Of a stretch of 64,000 bases of DNA, positions 34,610-45,190 are shown one piece after another. Both the position numbers and the translations under genes were made by a program. Position 1 is the first letter of the stretch; the number at the start of each line of letters is the position of its first letter. The notes beneath the pieces were generated by a model. That model was not told where the DNA came from, made no database searches, and saw only the letters and a program-made list of their open reading frames with translations. The stretch is from Amaurobius ferox (lineage: Eukaryota > Arthropoda > Arachnida > Araneae > Amaurobiidae), in NCBI GenBank assembly GCA_951213105.1, contig OX578134.1, positions 140,442,116-140,506,115 on the forward strand, in the 5' to 3' direction.

Positions 34610-35542
34610 TCTGATGTGGGCAACACCTGACTTTCCTTACATAATGTAATGAATTTACTACTTTTGCAGTAAAAAAATAGGTTTTTCGTATAGTAGATAT
34701 TAATATTATTTTCAAGATATTAAATTTTCGGCAATTAGTCGCCATTTTCATTGATTTAGATTCATTTTTATCCATTTGGCGAGATTATTGTTAATTTGGC
34801 AACATTTAAAAAAGTCGCCAAGTTGGCGACATTCCGCCAAATTCGTCGCCAAAATCTCGCCAAGCGTTATGGACCGAGAAATAAGTTATTCTTACAGCAT
34901 ATAAATGACTATTGACGTTCAAATACAAAAGTATTACTCAAAGTATCTTTTTTCATCAATAGAACGAGCTAGATCAACGCGAATGATGTCACCCAATTTA
35001 TCGCATGGTATTACATATGAAAAATGAACATGCTTCTCAATAGGAAATATTTTTTTTTATTTTATGACTTTTTGATAATTTTTTTGAAAAATATACAATA
35101 TCTCGAGAACGGTTCATGCTAGCGTTCTAAAATTTATGTCAATCGTTTTGTAATGAAAAATTACATAAGAAATGTCTATTTATGTAACTTTATTAGTGGT
35201 TTTGATTTTTTGGCATTTTTTTCAAAATTTTATTCGAAAATTTGGGGGGTTCTGAACATTCGATTGCGTATAAAAACAATAGACTTCCAGTGTTTACGGA
35301 TTGTGAATTTTGTACCAAATTTGGTTCGAATCGGTCTATTCGTTCTTCAGTTATAGTCTCCACAGACTCACTGACACGCACACACATACTTTCACACACA
35401 CATACACACACAGACATCACTTCAAAAATGTTTGATTCGTGATCAGGGATGCTTGAAACGTGCTCTCCCGTCGAAAACTCGGATTCGAATTTTCGACCCC
35501 GTCATAATACTTTCCTTATACATTATGTATACAAGGAAAGTA
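34610..35542 (+). mobile_element. Family A repeat (A7), complete
   Basis: Starts TCTGATGTGGGCAACACCTG, then CTTTCCTTACATAATG, GGCGA region with the perfect palindrome GTCGCCAAGTTGGCGAC at 34814-34830 and outer arms TTGGCGAGATTATTG and AAAATCTCGCCAA, core CAGTTATAGTCTCCACAG, interrupted (CA)n at 35378-35411, GACCCCGTCATAATAC and the palindrome CTTTCCTTATACATTATG / TATACAAGGAAAG ending at 35540. GTAAC follows. Confidence 0.93.
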
Positions 35543-37053
35543 ACAATCGAATCCATCATACATAGTTCAGTTCAGCTCAACTAATCGTGTCACAGTTAAG
35601 TATATTAATTATTCTTAACTGTTACATGATTGACCGGAACGTCACATTCCATAAAATGAAGAATTTTTCACATCTATATCTTGAAAATAATTAATGAGTA
35701 GTTTTATAATTTCTAAATCTAATTTATTTGAGCAAGAATAAATAACCTTAATATAGTTTCTTAGAGAACAGAATTAAACATCAGGGGGAAAAAAATAAAT
35801 TTCACTCGTTTGAGACACAAATGACTTTTATGAAGCAACAGCGAATCATGCTAATTATATAATAATGTATATTCTAAGCAAAATCACAGTAAAATAAATA
35901 TAAAGTATTTTATGTAACATAACTTTTGAAATAGAAAACATATACAATTTTCTTTGGCGTTTCAGAATTTAGTTATGGATTGCTTAACACAATTTGCAAC
36001 TGTTATAATTCACTGGAGTAATGATATTTCTTCATTGCGACTTTATTTAACTATCTGTTCAATAAGTTATATTACTTTTAAAATATTATTTTCATATTAT
36101 GGTAAAATATTTAAATTAGGAGTCACATTTTTCACAATTTTGTTTAGATTACATTTAACAAGGTTACCTTGAAAAATAAATTTAATAATGTTAATTTGTT
36201 TGCGGTGTTATGTTATTGTTTCATATTTAAAAATATGTTTCAAGTAAAAATAAGCAATTCGTATTACAAATTCAAACAAATTTAGCTAACAAATATATTT
36301 TAATTTCATTACAAATAATTAACTCAGAAGTAATGCATTTAACACAGGGATTCCAACCTTATTTGCATACACGTTATTACTAATGTAATTTTACATACAT
36401 GAAGCGGTGTATGAGAAAACACAAAATTGTATTAAACATTTAATTGAAGAAATAAATGTTGGATTTTACAACTAATATATAAAGGAAATATCCATGTTGT
36501 ATTAAAATAACGAAATAAATAAAAATACAAAAAATCGCATATTGATAAGGTCATTCAGATCGAAAGTTTACTTTATTCTGAAAGAGGAGAATGTAAAACC
36601 TGCTTTCCCTATAATAAATATGAGTTTATTCCTATTTGCTCAATTGTTAGAGCCTCGAGTGACCAGTTAAAAATATGTGTCTTAAATCTCGCTTGAGTGC
36701 ATTAATATTATAATAATAGTTTATAACACATTTTTAATATGCTGTACACACGGTCATAACCCATTTATTATTTATACTTTCTTAAAAATATATTTATTTT
36801 CCACATTCGAATTCTGTTGTTAGCGATTATTATCTGTCTATCATATTTAAAAGTTTTATGTTCTATCAAATACGAACAGAAGGGCGAGAGTAAGCGGCAT
36901 TTTTCAAAAAGATAAACGTAATGAAAGTTGCTGTGGGTTCGAATTCTTCCAAAGCAAAACTCATGATTGGGGGCGATAACGTGCCAATATCGTAAATCCA
37001 ATTTCAATGATTCCCGGGAATACCTGTGTCCATACATATTCTTCACCCTTTTT
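35543..37053. other. AT-rich DNA, no gene seen
   Basis: The 72-codon plus frame at 35954-36172 is hydrophobic and unrecognised. A short hairpin-like TAAGTATATTAATTATTCTTA is near 35597. No RNA or mobile element recognised. Confidence 0.5.
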
Positions 37054-37210
37054 TACTTTCCTTATATACATTATGTATATAAGGAAAGTAATATATATTA
37101 TGTATAAGGAAAGTATTGTGACGGGGTCGAAAATTCGAATTCGAGTTTTCGACGGGAGAGCACGTTTCAAGCATCCCTGATCACGAATCGAACATTTTTG
37201 AAGTGATGTC

Positions 37211-37244
<34 letters not shown>

Positions 37245-38020
37245 GGTGGGTGTCAGTGAGTCTGTGGAGACGATAACCGACGAACAAATAGACCGATTCG
37301 AACGAAATTTAGTACAAAAATTACAATCTGTAAACACTGAAAGCCTATTGTTTTTATACGCAATCGAATGTACAAAACCTCCCTAAATTTTCGCGTGAAA
37401 TTTTGAAAAAATCGTCAAAAAATCAAAATCGCTAATAATGTTACGCGAATAGACATTTCTTATGTAATTTTTCATTAGAAAACGATTGACATAAATTTTA
37501 GAACGCTAACGTGAACCGTTCTCGAGATATTGCACATTTTTCAAAAAAATTACAAAAAGTCTTATAAAATAAAAAAAAAATATTTCCTATTCAGAAACAC
37601 GTTCACTTTTCATATGTAATACCATTCGATAAATTGGGTGATATCATTCTCGTGGATCTCGCTTGTTCCATTCATGAAAAAAGATACTTTGAGTTATACT
37701 TTTGTATTTGAACGCCAATAGGCATTTATTTGCTGTAAAAATAACTTATTTCTTCGTCCATAACGCTTGGCAAGATTTTGGCGACGAATGTGGCGGAATG
37801 TCGCCAACTTGGTGACTTTTTGAAATGTTGCCAAATTAACGAAAATCTCGCCAAATGGATAAAAATGACGCTAAATCAATGAAAATGACGACTAATTGTC
37901 GAAAATTCAATATCTTGGAAAGAATATTAGTATCTACTATAAGAAGAACCTATTTTTTTACTGTAAAAGTAGTAAATTCATTACATCATATAAGGAAAGT
38001 CATGTGTTGCCCACATCAGA
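37054..38020 (-). mobile_element. Family A repeat (A8), complete, with duplicated palindrome
   Basis: The terminal palindrome is followed by a second partial one: TACTTTCCTTATATACATTA, TGTATATAAGGAAAGTA, then ATATATTATGTATAAGGAAA at 37089-37111. Then GACGGGGTCGAAAATTCG, (GT)n(GGGT)n at 37210-37251, core ACGATAACCGACGAACAAAT, GGCGA region 37768-37860 and terminus ATAAGGAAAGTCATGTGTTG, CCCACATCAGA to 38020, then a T-run. Confidence 0.92.
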
Positions 38021-38035
38021 TTTTTTTTTTAACTA

Positions 38036-38165
38036 AAGTGGATACATATATTTCCACAGACAGACAGGCACATTCACAGACATCGCGCTAAAAATAGTTT
38101 ATTCGTGTTCTAGACTGTTCAAAGTGCGTAGATTCATCAAAAACTCGAGTACAAATTTTAATCCT
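38036..38165 (+). repeat. Family C fragment next to A8
   Basis: AGTGGATACATATATTTCCAC, CAGACAGACAGGCACATTC, CAGACATCGCGC, TAAAAATAGTTTATTCGTG. This matches the (CA)n and following part of family C at 28597-28690. It starts 15 bp after the family A terminus, just as family C at 27957 follows a lone family A terminus. Confidence 0.6.
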
Positions 38166-38430
38166 TTTGAAATTTGTGTAGTAAATTCTTTGTGTACAAG
38201 TAGTCACTGTGGCTAGTAACTTTCTGCCATCAACTCTAGCGATGCCAAAAATAAGCTAATAAAATTATAGGACGTGGTCAAATGAGTGTAAAATAGAACA
38301 AACATATTATTCAAATACCTTTTTTTTATATGTTAGTGTTTAGGAAATATTGCTTTAAGGGGACAGTGGACTTCGAAATGAGCAAAAATCGACTGAAAAC
38401 AGTTTTAATATATAACATTATTTTACACAT

Positions 38431-38600
38431 TTAACATTTGCTTACGGGTGGGACAGCGTCTATCCCAAACGAAGAACCACCCAAAAAGACAGGTATTTGA
38501 CATACCCTATCCCAAACAGTTCGGTCCTCCTTTGCAGGCATTGGCGTCCATGGAAATCGCTGACAGAAACATTGCACCTGCTGCAGCATGTGCAATGTGT
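38431..38600 (+). mobile_element. Single arm of a piggyBac-type TTAA element
   Basis: TTAACATTTGCTTACGGGTG at 38431, then GTCTATCCCAAACGAAGAAC, AAAGACAGGTATTTGACATA, CCCTATCCCAAAC and CAGGCATTGGCGTCC, closely matching one arm of the palindromic element at 41141-41384. After 38553 the sequence differs and includes a hairpin CATTGCAC / GTGCAATG at 38569-38597. A right TTAA end is not found; family A sequence begins at 38624. Confidence 0.75.
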
Positions 38601-38623
38601 GTGTGTCTCTCTCTCTTTCCCTC

Positions 38624-39154
38624 TTCATTAGAAAACGATTGACATAAATTTTAGAACGCTAACATGAACCGTTCTCGAGATATTGCGCATTTTTCAAAAA
38701 AAATATCAAAAAGTTATATAAAATTAAAAAAAATATTTCCCATTGAGAAACACGTTCACTTTGCATATGTAATACCATGCGATAAATTGGGTGACATCAT
38801 TCTCGGGGATCTAGCTCGTTCCATTCATGAAAAAAATACTTTGAGTAGTACTTTTGTATTTGAACGACATTAGTCATTTATCTGCTGTAAGAATAACTTA
38901 TTTATCCGTTCATAACGCTTGGCGAGATTTTGGCGACGAATTTGATGGAATGTCGCCAACTTAGCGACATTTTTAATTGTTGCCAAATTAACAAAAATCT
39001 CGCTAAATTGATAAAAATGGCGCTAAATCAATGAATATGACGACTAATTGAAGAAAATTCAATATCGTAGAAAGAATATAAGTATCTTATAAGAATAACA
39101 TTTTTTTAACTTTAAAAGTAGTAGATTCCTTGCATTAAATAAGGAAAGTCATGT
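38624..39154 (-). mobile_element. Family A partial copy (A9), lacks the hairpin half
   Basis: Begins inside the family at TTCATTAGAAAACGATTGAC, so the palindrome, microsatellite and core are absent. It includes AACCGTTCTCGAGATATTGC, the GGCGA region and ends ATAAGGAAAGTCATGT, missing the last ~20 bp of the terminus, exactly where the next partial copy starts. Confidence 0.88.
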
Positions 39155-39630
39155 AAAAATTTTAGAACGCTAACATGAACCGTTCTCGAGATAATGCATA
39201 TTTTTCAAAAATGTTCACTTTTCATGTGTAACACCATGTGATAAATTGGGTGACATCATTCTCGTGGATCTAACTCGTTCCATTCATGAAAAAAGATACT
39301 TTGAGTAATACTTTTGTATTTGAACGCCAATAGTTATTTATCTGCTGTAAGAATAAGTTATTTCTTCGTCCATAACGCTTGGCGAAATTTTGGCGACAAA
39401 TTTTGCGAAATGTCGCCAACTTGGCGACTTTTTTAATTGTTGCCAAATTAACAAAAATCTCGCCAAATGGATAAAAATGACGCTAAATCAATCAAAATGA
39501 CAACTAATTGAAGAAAATTCAATATCTTGGAAAGAATATAAGTATCTACTATAAGAATAACATTTTTTAACTGTAAAAGTAGTAAATTCATTGCATTATA
39601 TAAGGAAAGTCATGTGTTACCCACATCAGA
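39155..39630 (-). mobile_element. Family A partial copy (A10), head to tail with A9
   Basis: Starts AAAAATTTTAGAACGCTAAC, a little further inside than A9, and has a ~50-bp internal deletion after TTTTTCAAAAATGTTCACTT. GGCGA region 39382-39478; complete terminus ATAAGGAAAGTCATGTGTTA, CCCACATCAGA at 39630. The direct A9-A10 tandem suggests unequal exchange or rolling-circle style tandem insertion. Confidence 0.88.
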
Positions 39631-41140
39631 TTTTTTAATTCGCAGCGGAAGGGGAACCTTCAGGTATGCATACCTCTCAGTTTCTTTCATGTGTGCCCAT
39701 TTCTATTTTAAGTTTTCAGATTCATTGCTGTGTCTACCACTGTAGAAGAGGACACAGTGTGTCTTAAATAGCTGTATGATGCATTGTATATTAATTTGTA
39801 CTTAATTGCGTTGTTCAAGCTTTTCTTTTCCTTTGCAAAAATGGATTATACTTATTTCATTTAATACTATTTATAAGAATGCAATAATTGGTCCTAATTA
39901 AATTAATATGGCCTATGAAAATATGAGCAAGTTTGGACTTCTGGACTTTTGAAAGTTTAGTGGGCATTGCCCAGATTCTTATGCATTTAGCATCTGAATT
40001 CTCTAAAGCATAATTTATACCAATTACTTAAACTGACCAGCCTAATACGAATATGAATATATATAGAAAACAATTGAAACGTATCTGTAAATATTTTTAC
40101 CTTCATCATAACATAAATTTCTACCCGTCTGTTGTTTATAAGTTATCCATTTAAAATTATAAAACAATAGCTTCAAAAATTCTATATCAGATCAGGTCTT
40201 AAAGAAAAGCATTCATTACGCTTTTCTGCTTGTCAAGCAGATTTAGGCTTTACATTTTAAAAATGAACCCTAGCCAAAATTTATATGCAAAGAATTAAAG
40301 AATTACTGTCAGGCTCGGGAAAAGTTACTAATTAGTGCTAAAATTCAGAAGCATCAGCTAGGCGAAAAATTCTGTCTAATAATTATTACTATTTTTCTGC
40401 AACATATTTTAAAATTACATACAATTAGTAAACTTCATTCTGAGGATGAAGTTATAAAATATAATTAATAAGTTAAAAAATAAAATTAGCTTTTGTGTAT
40501 ATACCTCAAAAATGGCTTATCATGTCTCATACTTCATATTTAGACATTTATATTAAGAGACAGATTAATATACAAATTAATATAATAATCTTAAATATTT
40601 AATATGGTACCTTACCTACATTTCTGTGAGTAAAGTATGATTATACATATATAAGGCATCGTCATAAAAGTACTTCAAGTGCAAAAGCATGAGAAACATT
40701 CAGAATTACAATTTCTAGGAAAACGAAATAACATTAAGTGCGTTATATTGTGATATCATAAAAGTAAAGCTGAATCTTCGAATCAACCACCTCTTTAAAT
40801 AAACCAAACACAATTTTATTACTGTTCAAATATAATGATAAAAGTAGCCACACGTTTTAGATATATTTTGACTTTCTTCGTCAGTACGAATTTTTTTGTC
40901 AATAGTTCTGATAGGCATGCGAATAACATTTCGTGAATAATTTAATATATATCCAGCAGAGTGTGTATATGGTACGTACTTACGATTAGACTAGTGATGG
41001 ACCAGTGACTTCTTGCAGTCGGCGATTTCCCGCTTAAATTTCCCTACAAAGCAGCTATTAGGCTTCTTAAATTAACAGATTATATTATTGTGTCCACAAG
41101 CCGAGAAAATAATATTTCTATCAACAGGACAATTCCGTGT
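39631..41140. other. AT-rich DNA, no gene seen
   Basis: No coding domain or mobile element recognised. The CCTTCAGGTATGCATACCTC near 39656-39678 contains the palindrome AGGTATGCATACCT. Confidence 0.5.
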
Positions 41141-41384
41141 TTAACTTTTTGCTTACGGGAGAGACAGCTTCAATCAGCCAAACAAAGAACCTCTCAAAAA
41201 GACAGGTATTTGACATACCTTATCCCAAACATTTCGATCCCCCCTTTGCAGGCATTGGCATCCGGATGCCAATGCCTCCAAAGGAGGGGATCAAATGTTT
41301 GGGATAGGGTATGTCAAATACCTGTCTTTTTGAGAGGTTTTTCGTTTGGGATTGACGCTGTGCCACCCGTAAGCAAAAGGTTAA
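41141..41384. mobile_element. Palindromic piggyBac-type MITE with TTAA ends
   Basis: TTAA at 41141-41144 and at 41381-41384 flank a 244-bp foldback. The left end TTAACTTTTTGCTTACGGG matches the reverse complement of the right end, TTAACCTTTTGCTTACGGG. Arms continue CTCAAAAAGACAGGTATTTG, ACATACC, TATCCCAAACATTT and meet at GGCATTGGCATCCGGATGCC near 41262. TTAA duplication and a start of TTAACC are features of the piggyBac superfamily; assignment rests on these ends only. There is no transposase. The plus-strand frame across it (41090-41431) is an artefact of the palindrome. Confidence 0.88.
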
Positions 41385-42113
41385 TGGAATGTTCTGACAT
41401 ACCCGATAGCAACTTTAGCAAAACATATTGACGCGTTTCTCCGCAATCCATACTCAATTACATAGGACGAACGCTCTCTTTGAGATACCACAAAGCAAAA
41501 TGTCCCAATCCATACAACCACCCGAATATTTAAATTGTGTCCAGTTGTCTTCTCTGATGCGTGAATAGTGTGATAGATTCCAGAACATGATCGACTATTC
41601 GTAATGTTTATATTGTTGCATCACTTCCATCGAATTGGCAACATATAACATGTTAATGCGTTGCATTCTTCAAAGCGACAATTGGCAAATTTTCGCTAAA
41701 TATTGGTAAGTTTTCCAGTTTATTTTGATGTTACACTGCTCTGCATTATAATGCTTTTCGTATTTCTGCTTATGCTTGTAAATAGCTAACAAATACATTA
41801 CTGTAGCTTTAATGAGTTGTTTGCGTGGGGGATGGGTAGATATATTTAGCATCCAAATTGCCAAGGATGTGTAAATGATATTAATTGCTTAGCATAGTTC
41901 CGATGATCACTGAAATATATTGATAATTTTAAAATATGAAGCAATATATTTCTATGACATTACTCAATACTTTTAATAATGATTGCACAATATTTTTTGA
42001 ATTTATAAATATTTTAGATAACTTTTTGAGTAATTAAAATATTCATTTTAGATGAGCTAAAAATGTTCAATTTTACCACTTACAATGTCCATTTTACCCT
42101 CTACCGATGAAAG
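41385..42113. other. AT-rich DNA, no gene seen
   Basis: The 64-codon minus frame at 41670-41864 is unrecognised. No repeat or RNA found. Confidence 0.5.
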
Positions 42114-42307
42114 GAATAGCAAAATTGAAGATAAATGATACAATTTCAACCATATACCATTTTCCTATTCCTTTAATAATTTAAAATTCAATTCTTTAAC
42201 CCAATAACAAATATGAATAGCAAAATTGAAGATAAATGATACAATTTCAACCATTTATCATTTCCCTATTCCTTTAATAATTTGAAATTCAATTCTTTAA
42301 CACAATG
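42114..42307. repeat. Tandem duplication of a 101-bp unit
   Basis: GAATAGCAAAATTGAAGATA at 42114 recurs at 42215, followed in both by AATGATACAATTTCAACCAT and CTATTCCTTTAATAATTT. Only a few differences separate the copies. Confidence 0.88.
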
Positions 42308-42969
42308 GAAGATGGAATTATATTTTGTTTTGCCATTGTACGTGTTAAACCTTAAAACAGACTTTTACAATCGGTTATGTTATTTATGATTTTAGATATC
42401 TAAATAACTGGAAGAACAATGCCCCTGGAAGAAAAGTAGTTCGAATATTTAAAATTATAAATTTGATTTTGTTAGTAGTCTAAATCATTTTAAACGGATT
42501 AGCAAACAGTCGAGCTTTGAATGAACTCACCTATATGAAGTATGGGCGCTATGAAATATTTCGAATTAAAACTTCACAAATAATTATGAAATTAAGAGTA
42601 TAAAAATAAATTTCAATATTTTAGAATCCTAATATAATAAAATTATATAAGTTTTTAGAATTTGAATATTAATTAAACAAATAAAAATACAGGAAAACAA
42701 AGAAATCAAAGTAAAACAATTAAATCACAAAAACGTATGTAATATGCATTAGAAAGTTTAAATAACAGTGTATACAAGAGCACATGTTTTGATTAGCTGT
42801 TTAAAAGTTGTTTATTTGTTATTTGTACGAAGCGTAGTGGGCATAAGCAGTTTAAAAATGGGCATTCAATACTGTTACAGGTTGATTTAATTATTGAATT
42901 CTGATACTGCATATATGTGTGCAATTTTACGTAGGTGCACAAATCGTATGTGGTGCTTATGTTTGTCTG
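42308..42969. other. AT-rich DNA, no gene seen
   Basis: No recognised coding or structural feature. Confidence 0.55.
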
Positions 42970-43027
42970 TTGAAGGCCCAGACCACACGACCAACCCTAG
43001 GGCTAATGGTAACTTAGTGTGTGGCCG
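42970..43027 (-). repeat. SINE-like type 2 tail copy
   Basis: Minus strand: CCGGCCACACACTAAGTTAC, CATTAGCCCTAGGGTTGGTC, GTGTGGTCTGGGCCTTCAA. Aligns to the tail at 33331-33393. Confidence 0.55.
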
Positions 43028-43675
43028 GTTATGTTTGTTTGTGTCATCTTCCTACATATTATAATTTCCTAGTAAACGAGATACCAATGTTAAGGAAAAT
43101 ATTGATTTCGCTTTATTAGGAATGTAGAATAGGCTTTCTTACGACCTTCCATAATAATTTTTGTTATCCATAATAATTTTTGTTTCTTCTATTGTTTCAC
43201 ATGATTATATTTTGAAGGGAAAGTTTTAAAATTATAAGCAATCATATTTCAAGATATCACAGAACACATGTGTTTCATAAATTGTTATTTTATTTTAATT
43301 ATTGATTATTACTAAAGTATATTTTATGCTATGTATGTAAAATATACTTAACCAATTTATTTCAATATATTTTAATATTAATCCCGTTCAACGTTCAGGA
43401 TTTAAGGTTTTCGGCTGTAATACATGAACCAAAGTTTTCCTTTAATGGCTATTTAAAGATAACTTTCCTAATGGTGTAACAACCATTTATCAATACCTTT
43501 AATTTAGTGACGGCTTACGAAGAAATCAAGAAAATGGTCTCTGGGGAAATGCGTGTTTTCTACCGCAGTCCCTAGTCAATTTCATTGATAATGGTGATGA
43601 TATTTCTTTCATGTCTATGCTTGGTCTCTTTTAAGAATCAAATTAAATTTTTATTGATAATTCGATGTTTAAATG
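43028..43675. other. AT-rich DNA, no gene seen
   Basis: No gene or mobile element recognised between the SINE tail and the microsatellite. Confidence 0.55.
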
Positions 43676-43750
<75 letters not shown>

Positions 43751-43848
43751 ATATATATACATGTATATATATATATATACATGTATGTATATATATATAT
43801 ACATACATGTATATATATACATATATATACACATATATATGATATATA

Positions 43849-43879
<31 letters not shown>

Positions 43880-43913
43880 ATATACATACATATATATACA
43901 TACATAATATATA

Positions 43914-43949
<36 letters not shown>

Positions 43950-44065
43950 ATACATACATATATACATACATATATATATATATATACATATATACATACA
44001 TACATATACATACATATATATATACATACATATACACATACATACATATATATATACACATAGAT
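43676..44065. repeat. Compound (AT)n/(ATAC)n/(ATGT)n microsatellite, about 390 bp
   Basis: Pure AT dinucleotides at the left change into ACATAT/ATACAT variants to the right. All three reading frames of the minus strand are open across it (Tyr/Ile/Met/Cys-rich), which is an artefact of the repeat. It ends at the first copy of the 71-bp direct repeat. Confidence 0.95.
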
Positions 44066-44139
44066 ATATATATGCATTTTTTTCGCACAGGCTTAAACAT
44101 ATAATATCTAGAACGTTCAGAATTTTGCAACTTAATTTT
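44066..44139 (+). repeat. Direct repeat 1 flanking the reverse transcriptase fragment
   Basis: TATATGCATTTTTTTCG, AACATATAATATCTAGAACG, TTCAGAATTTTGCAACTTAA, TTTT. The copy at 45115-45190 differs at four positions over about 71 bp. It abuts the reverse transcriptase open frame directly. Confidence 0.9.
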
Positions 44140-44663
44140 GTGTAAATAAAGTTTTATTAAATCTGGTTTTAAACGAGATGATTGTTTATGATGGAGAGAA
44201 ATTTTGCAGACAAATACGGGGTATACCTATGGGGGGAATTTGTTCCTCCATTTTAGCTGACATATATCTGAAGACATTTGAATTGAGAACTAATTTGTTG
44301 AACGAATTGGTGTACAATCGTTACGTTTATGATATATTAATGGCAACGGAAGAAGAAAATTATATTATGAACTTCAGTTTTTATCCTGATACCTTGAATT
44401 TTGTGGAAACTTTACCAAATCCGGATCTAAGCGTTGACTTTCTAGACTTAAACATTAAGAGTCAGGAATATGAAATCTACAATAAAAGAGACGATTTCAA
44501 CTTTAAAATAAATTGCGTGATGCCTTGGAGTTCAAACTTGCATAAAAATGTATATCGAAATATAATAATTAATCATCTCACAAGAAGCAAAAATCTGAAC
44601 AGCAGAGTCGAAGATCAAGTGAAATGCATAATGACATTTGCGCATGACGCAATAAAAAAATAA
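44133..44663 (+). pseudogene. Penelope-like reverse transcriptase fragment
   Basis: The open frame runs from about 44133, before the first Met at 44178, and starts [20 protein letters not shown]. Conserved RT features follow: [20 protein letters not shown], the GIPMG box typical of Penelope-like and related reverse transcriptases; YNRYVYDILM, at the position of the YxDD catalytic box, where the first Asp has become Tyr; then VDFLDLNI and HKNVYRNIIINHLTRS. About 175 residues remain of a domain that is usually much larger. The N-terminal RT motifs and any GIY-YIG endonuclease are missing. The lost catalytic Asp and the truncation mean it is not active. Penelope-like is my preferred class, supported by the flanking LTR-like direct repeats; a different lineage of RT is possible. 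Confidence 0.7.
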
Positions 44664-45100
44664 TATCCTGGTAATTTCTTAACCGACGTAATAACCTGTT
44701 TCTAAAATATAACTGCAACCGAGTGTAGAAAGAGATTCAAATACGATGAACGGTGGTGAATACATTTCGAAGTATAAAGTACGTGCTGGTGTAGGTGGTT
44801 GGAGTGCATTTTGACGAATTTAACAATTTAGGTAGGACTTTGTACGTATTGGTAATGGAGTAAATAATCTGGATTTTTGGCGCTCAGATAGTGAAGTTCC
44901 ATTTCGATCCAATTTTTGGTATGGTATATTTGTTTATGGTATTTTTAAATACTTTTGGTATGTTACAATTTCAAATTGGTACCGGCCACCGGGAGTGTTT
45001 GCCGCGGCTCTAAGAATGCTTTAACCGGGGAGTGGGGATCACAACCCCCCGGCCACTTTGTGGTACGTTTCTGTTCTTTTCTCTTTCATATTCTTTTTGG
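44664..45100 (+). other. RT downstream region with a GC-rich island
   Basis: No frame stays open after the RT stop. At 44984-45071 a GC-rich island (GGTACCGGCCACCGGGAG, GTTTGCCGCGGCTCTAAG, GGCCACTTTGTGGTACG) contrasts with its surroundings; its two GGCCAC/GTGG parts could fold back. It may be part of the Penelope-like element or a separate short repeat. Confidence 0.45.
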
Positions 45101-45190
45101 AGATATATATATATATATATATATGCATTTTTTTCGTAGAGGGTTGAACATATAATATCTAGAACGTTCAGAATTTTGCAACTTAATTTT
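45101..45190 (+). repeat. Direct repeat 2, preceded by (AT)n
   Basis: (AT)n at 45102-45124, then ATATGCATTTTTTTCGTAGA and the same AACATATAATATCTAGAACG, TTCAGAATTTTGCAACTTAA as at 44066. With repeat 1 it brackets about 1.05 kb. Confidence 0.9.

Noticed and set aside
41090..41431. 113-codon plus-strand frame
   Set aside because: It crosses the palindromic TTAA element end to end, so its two halves are reverse complements of each other.
43585..44130. Open frames of 85-153 codons rich in Tyr, Ile, Met and Cys
   Set aside because: They are translations of the AT/ATAC microsatellite in several frames at once; a repeat without stop codons explains them fully.
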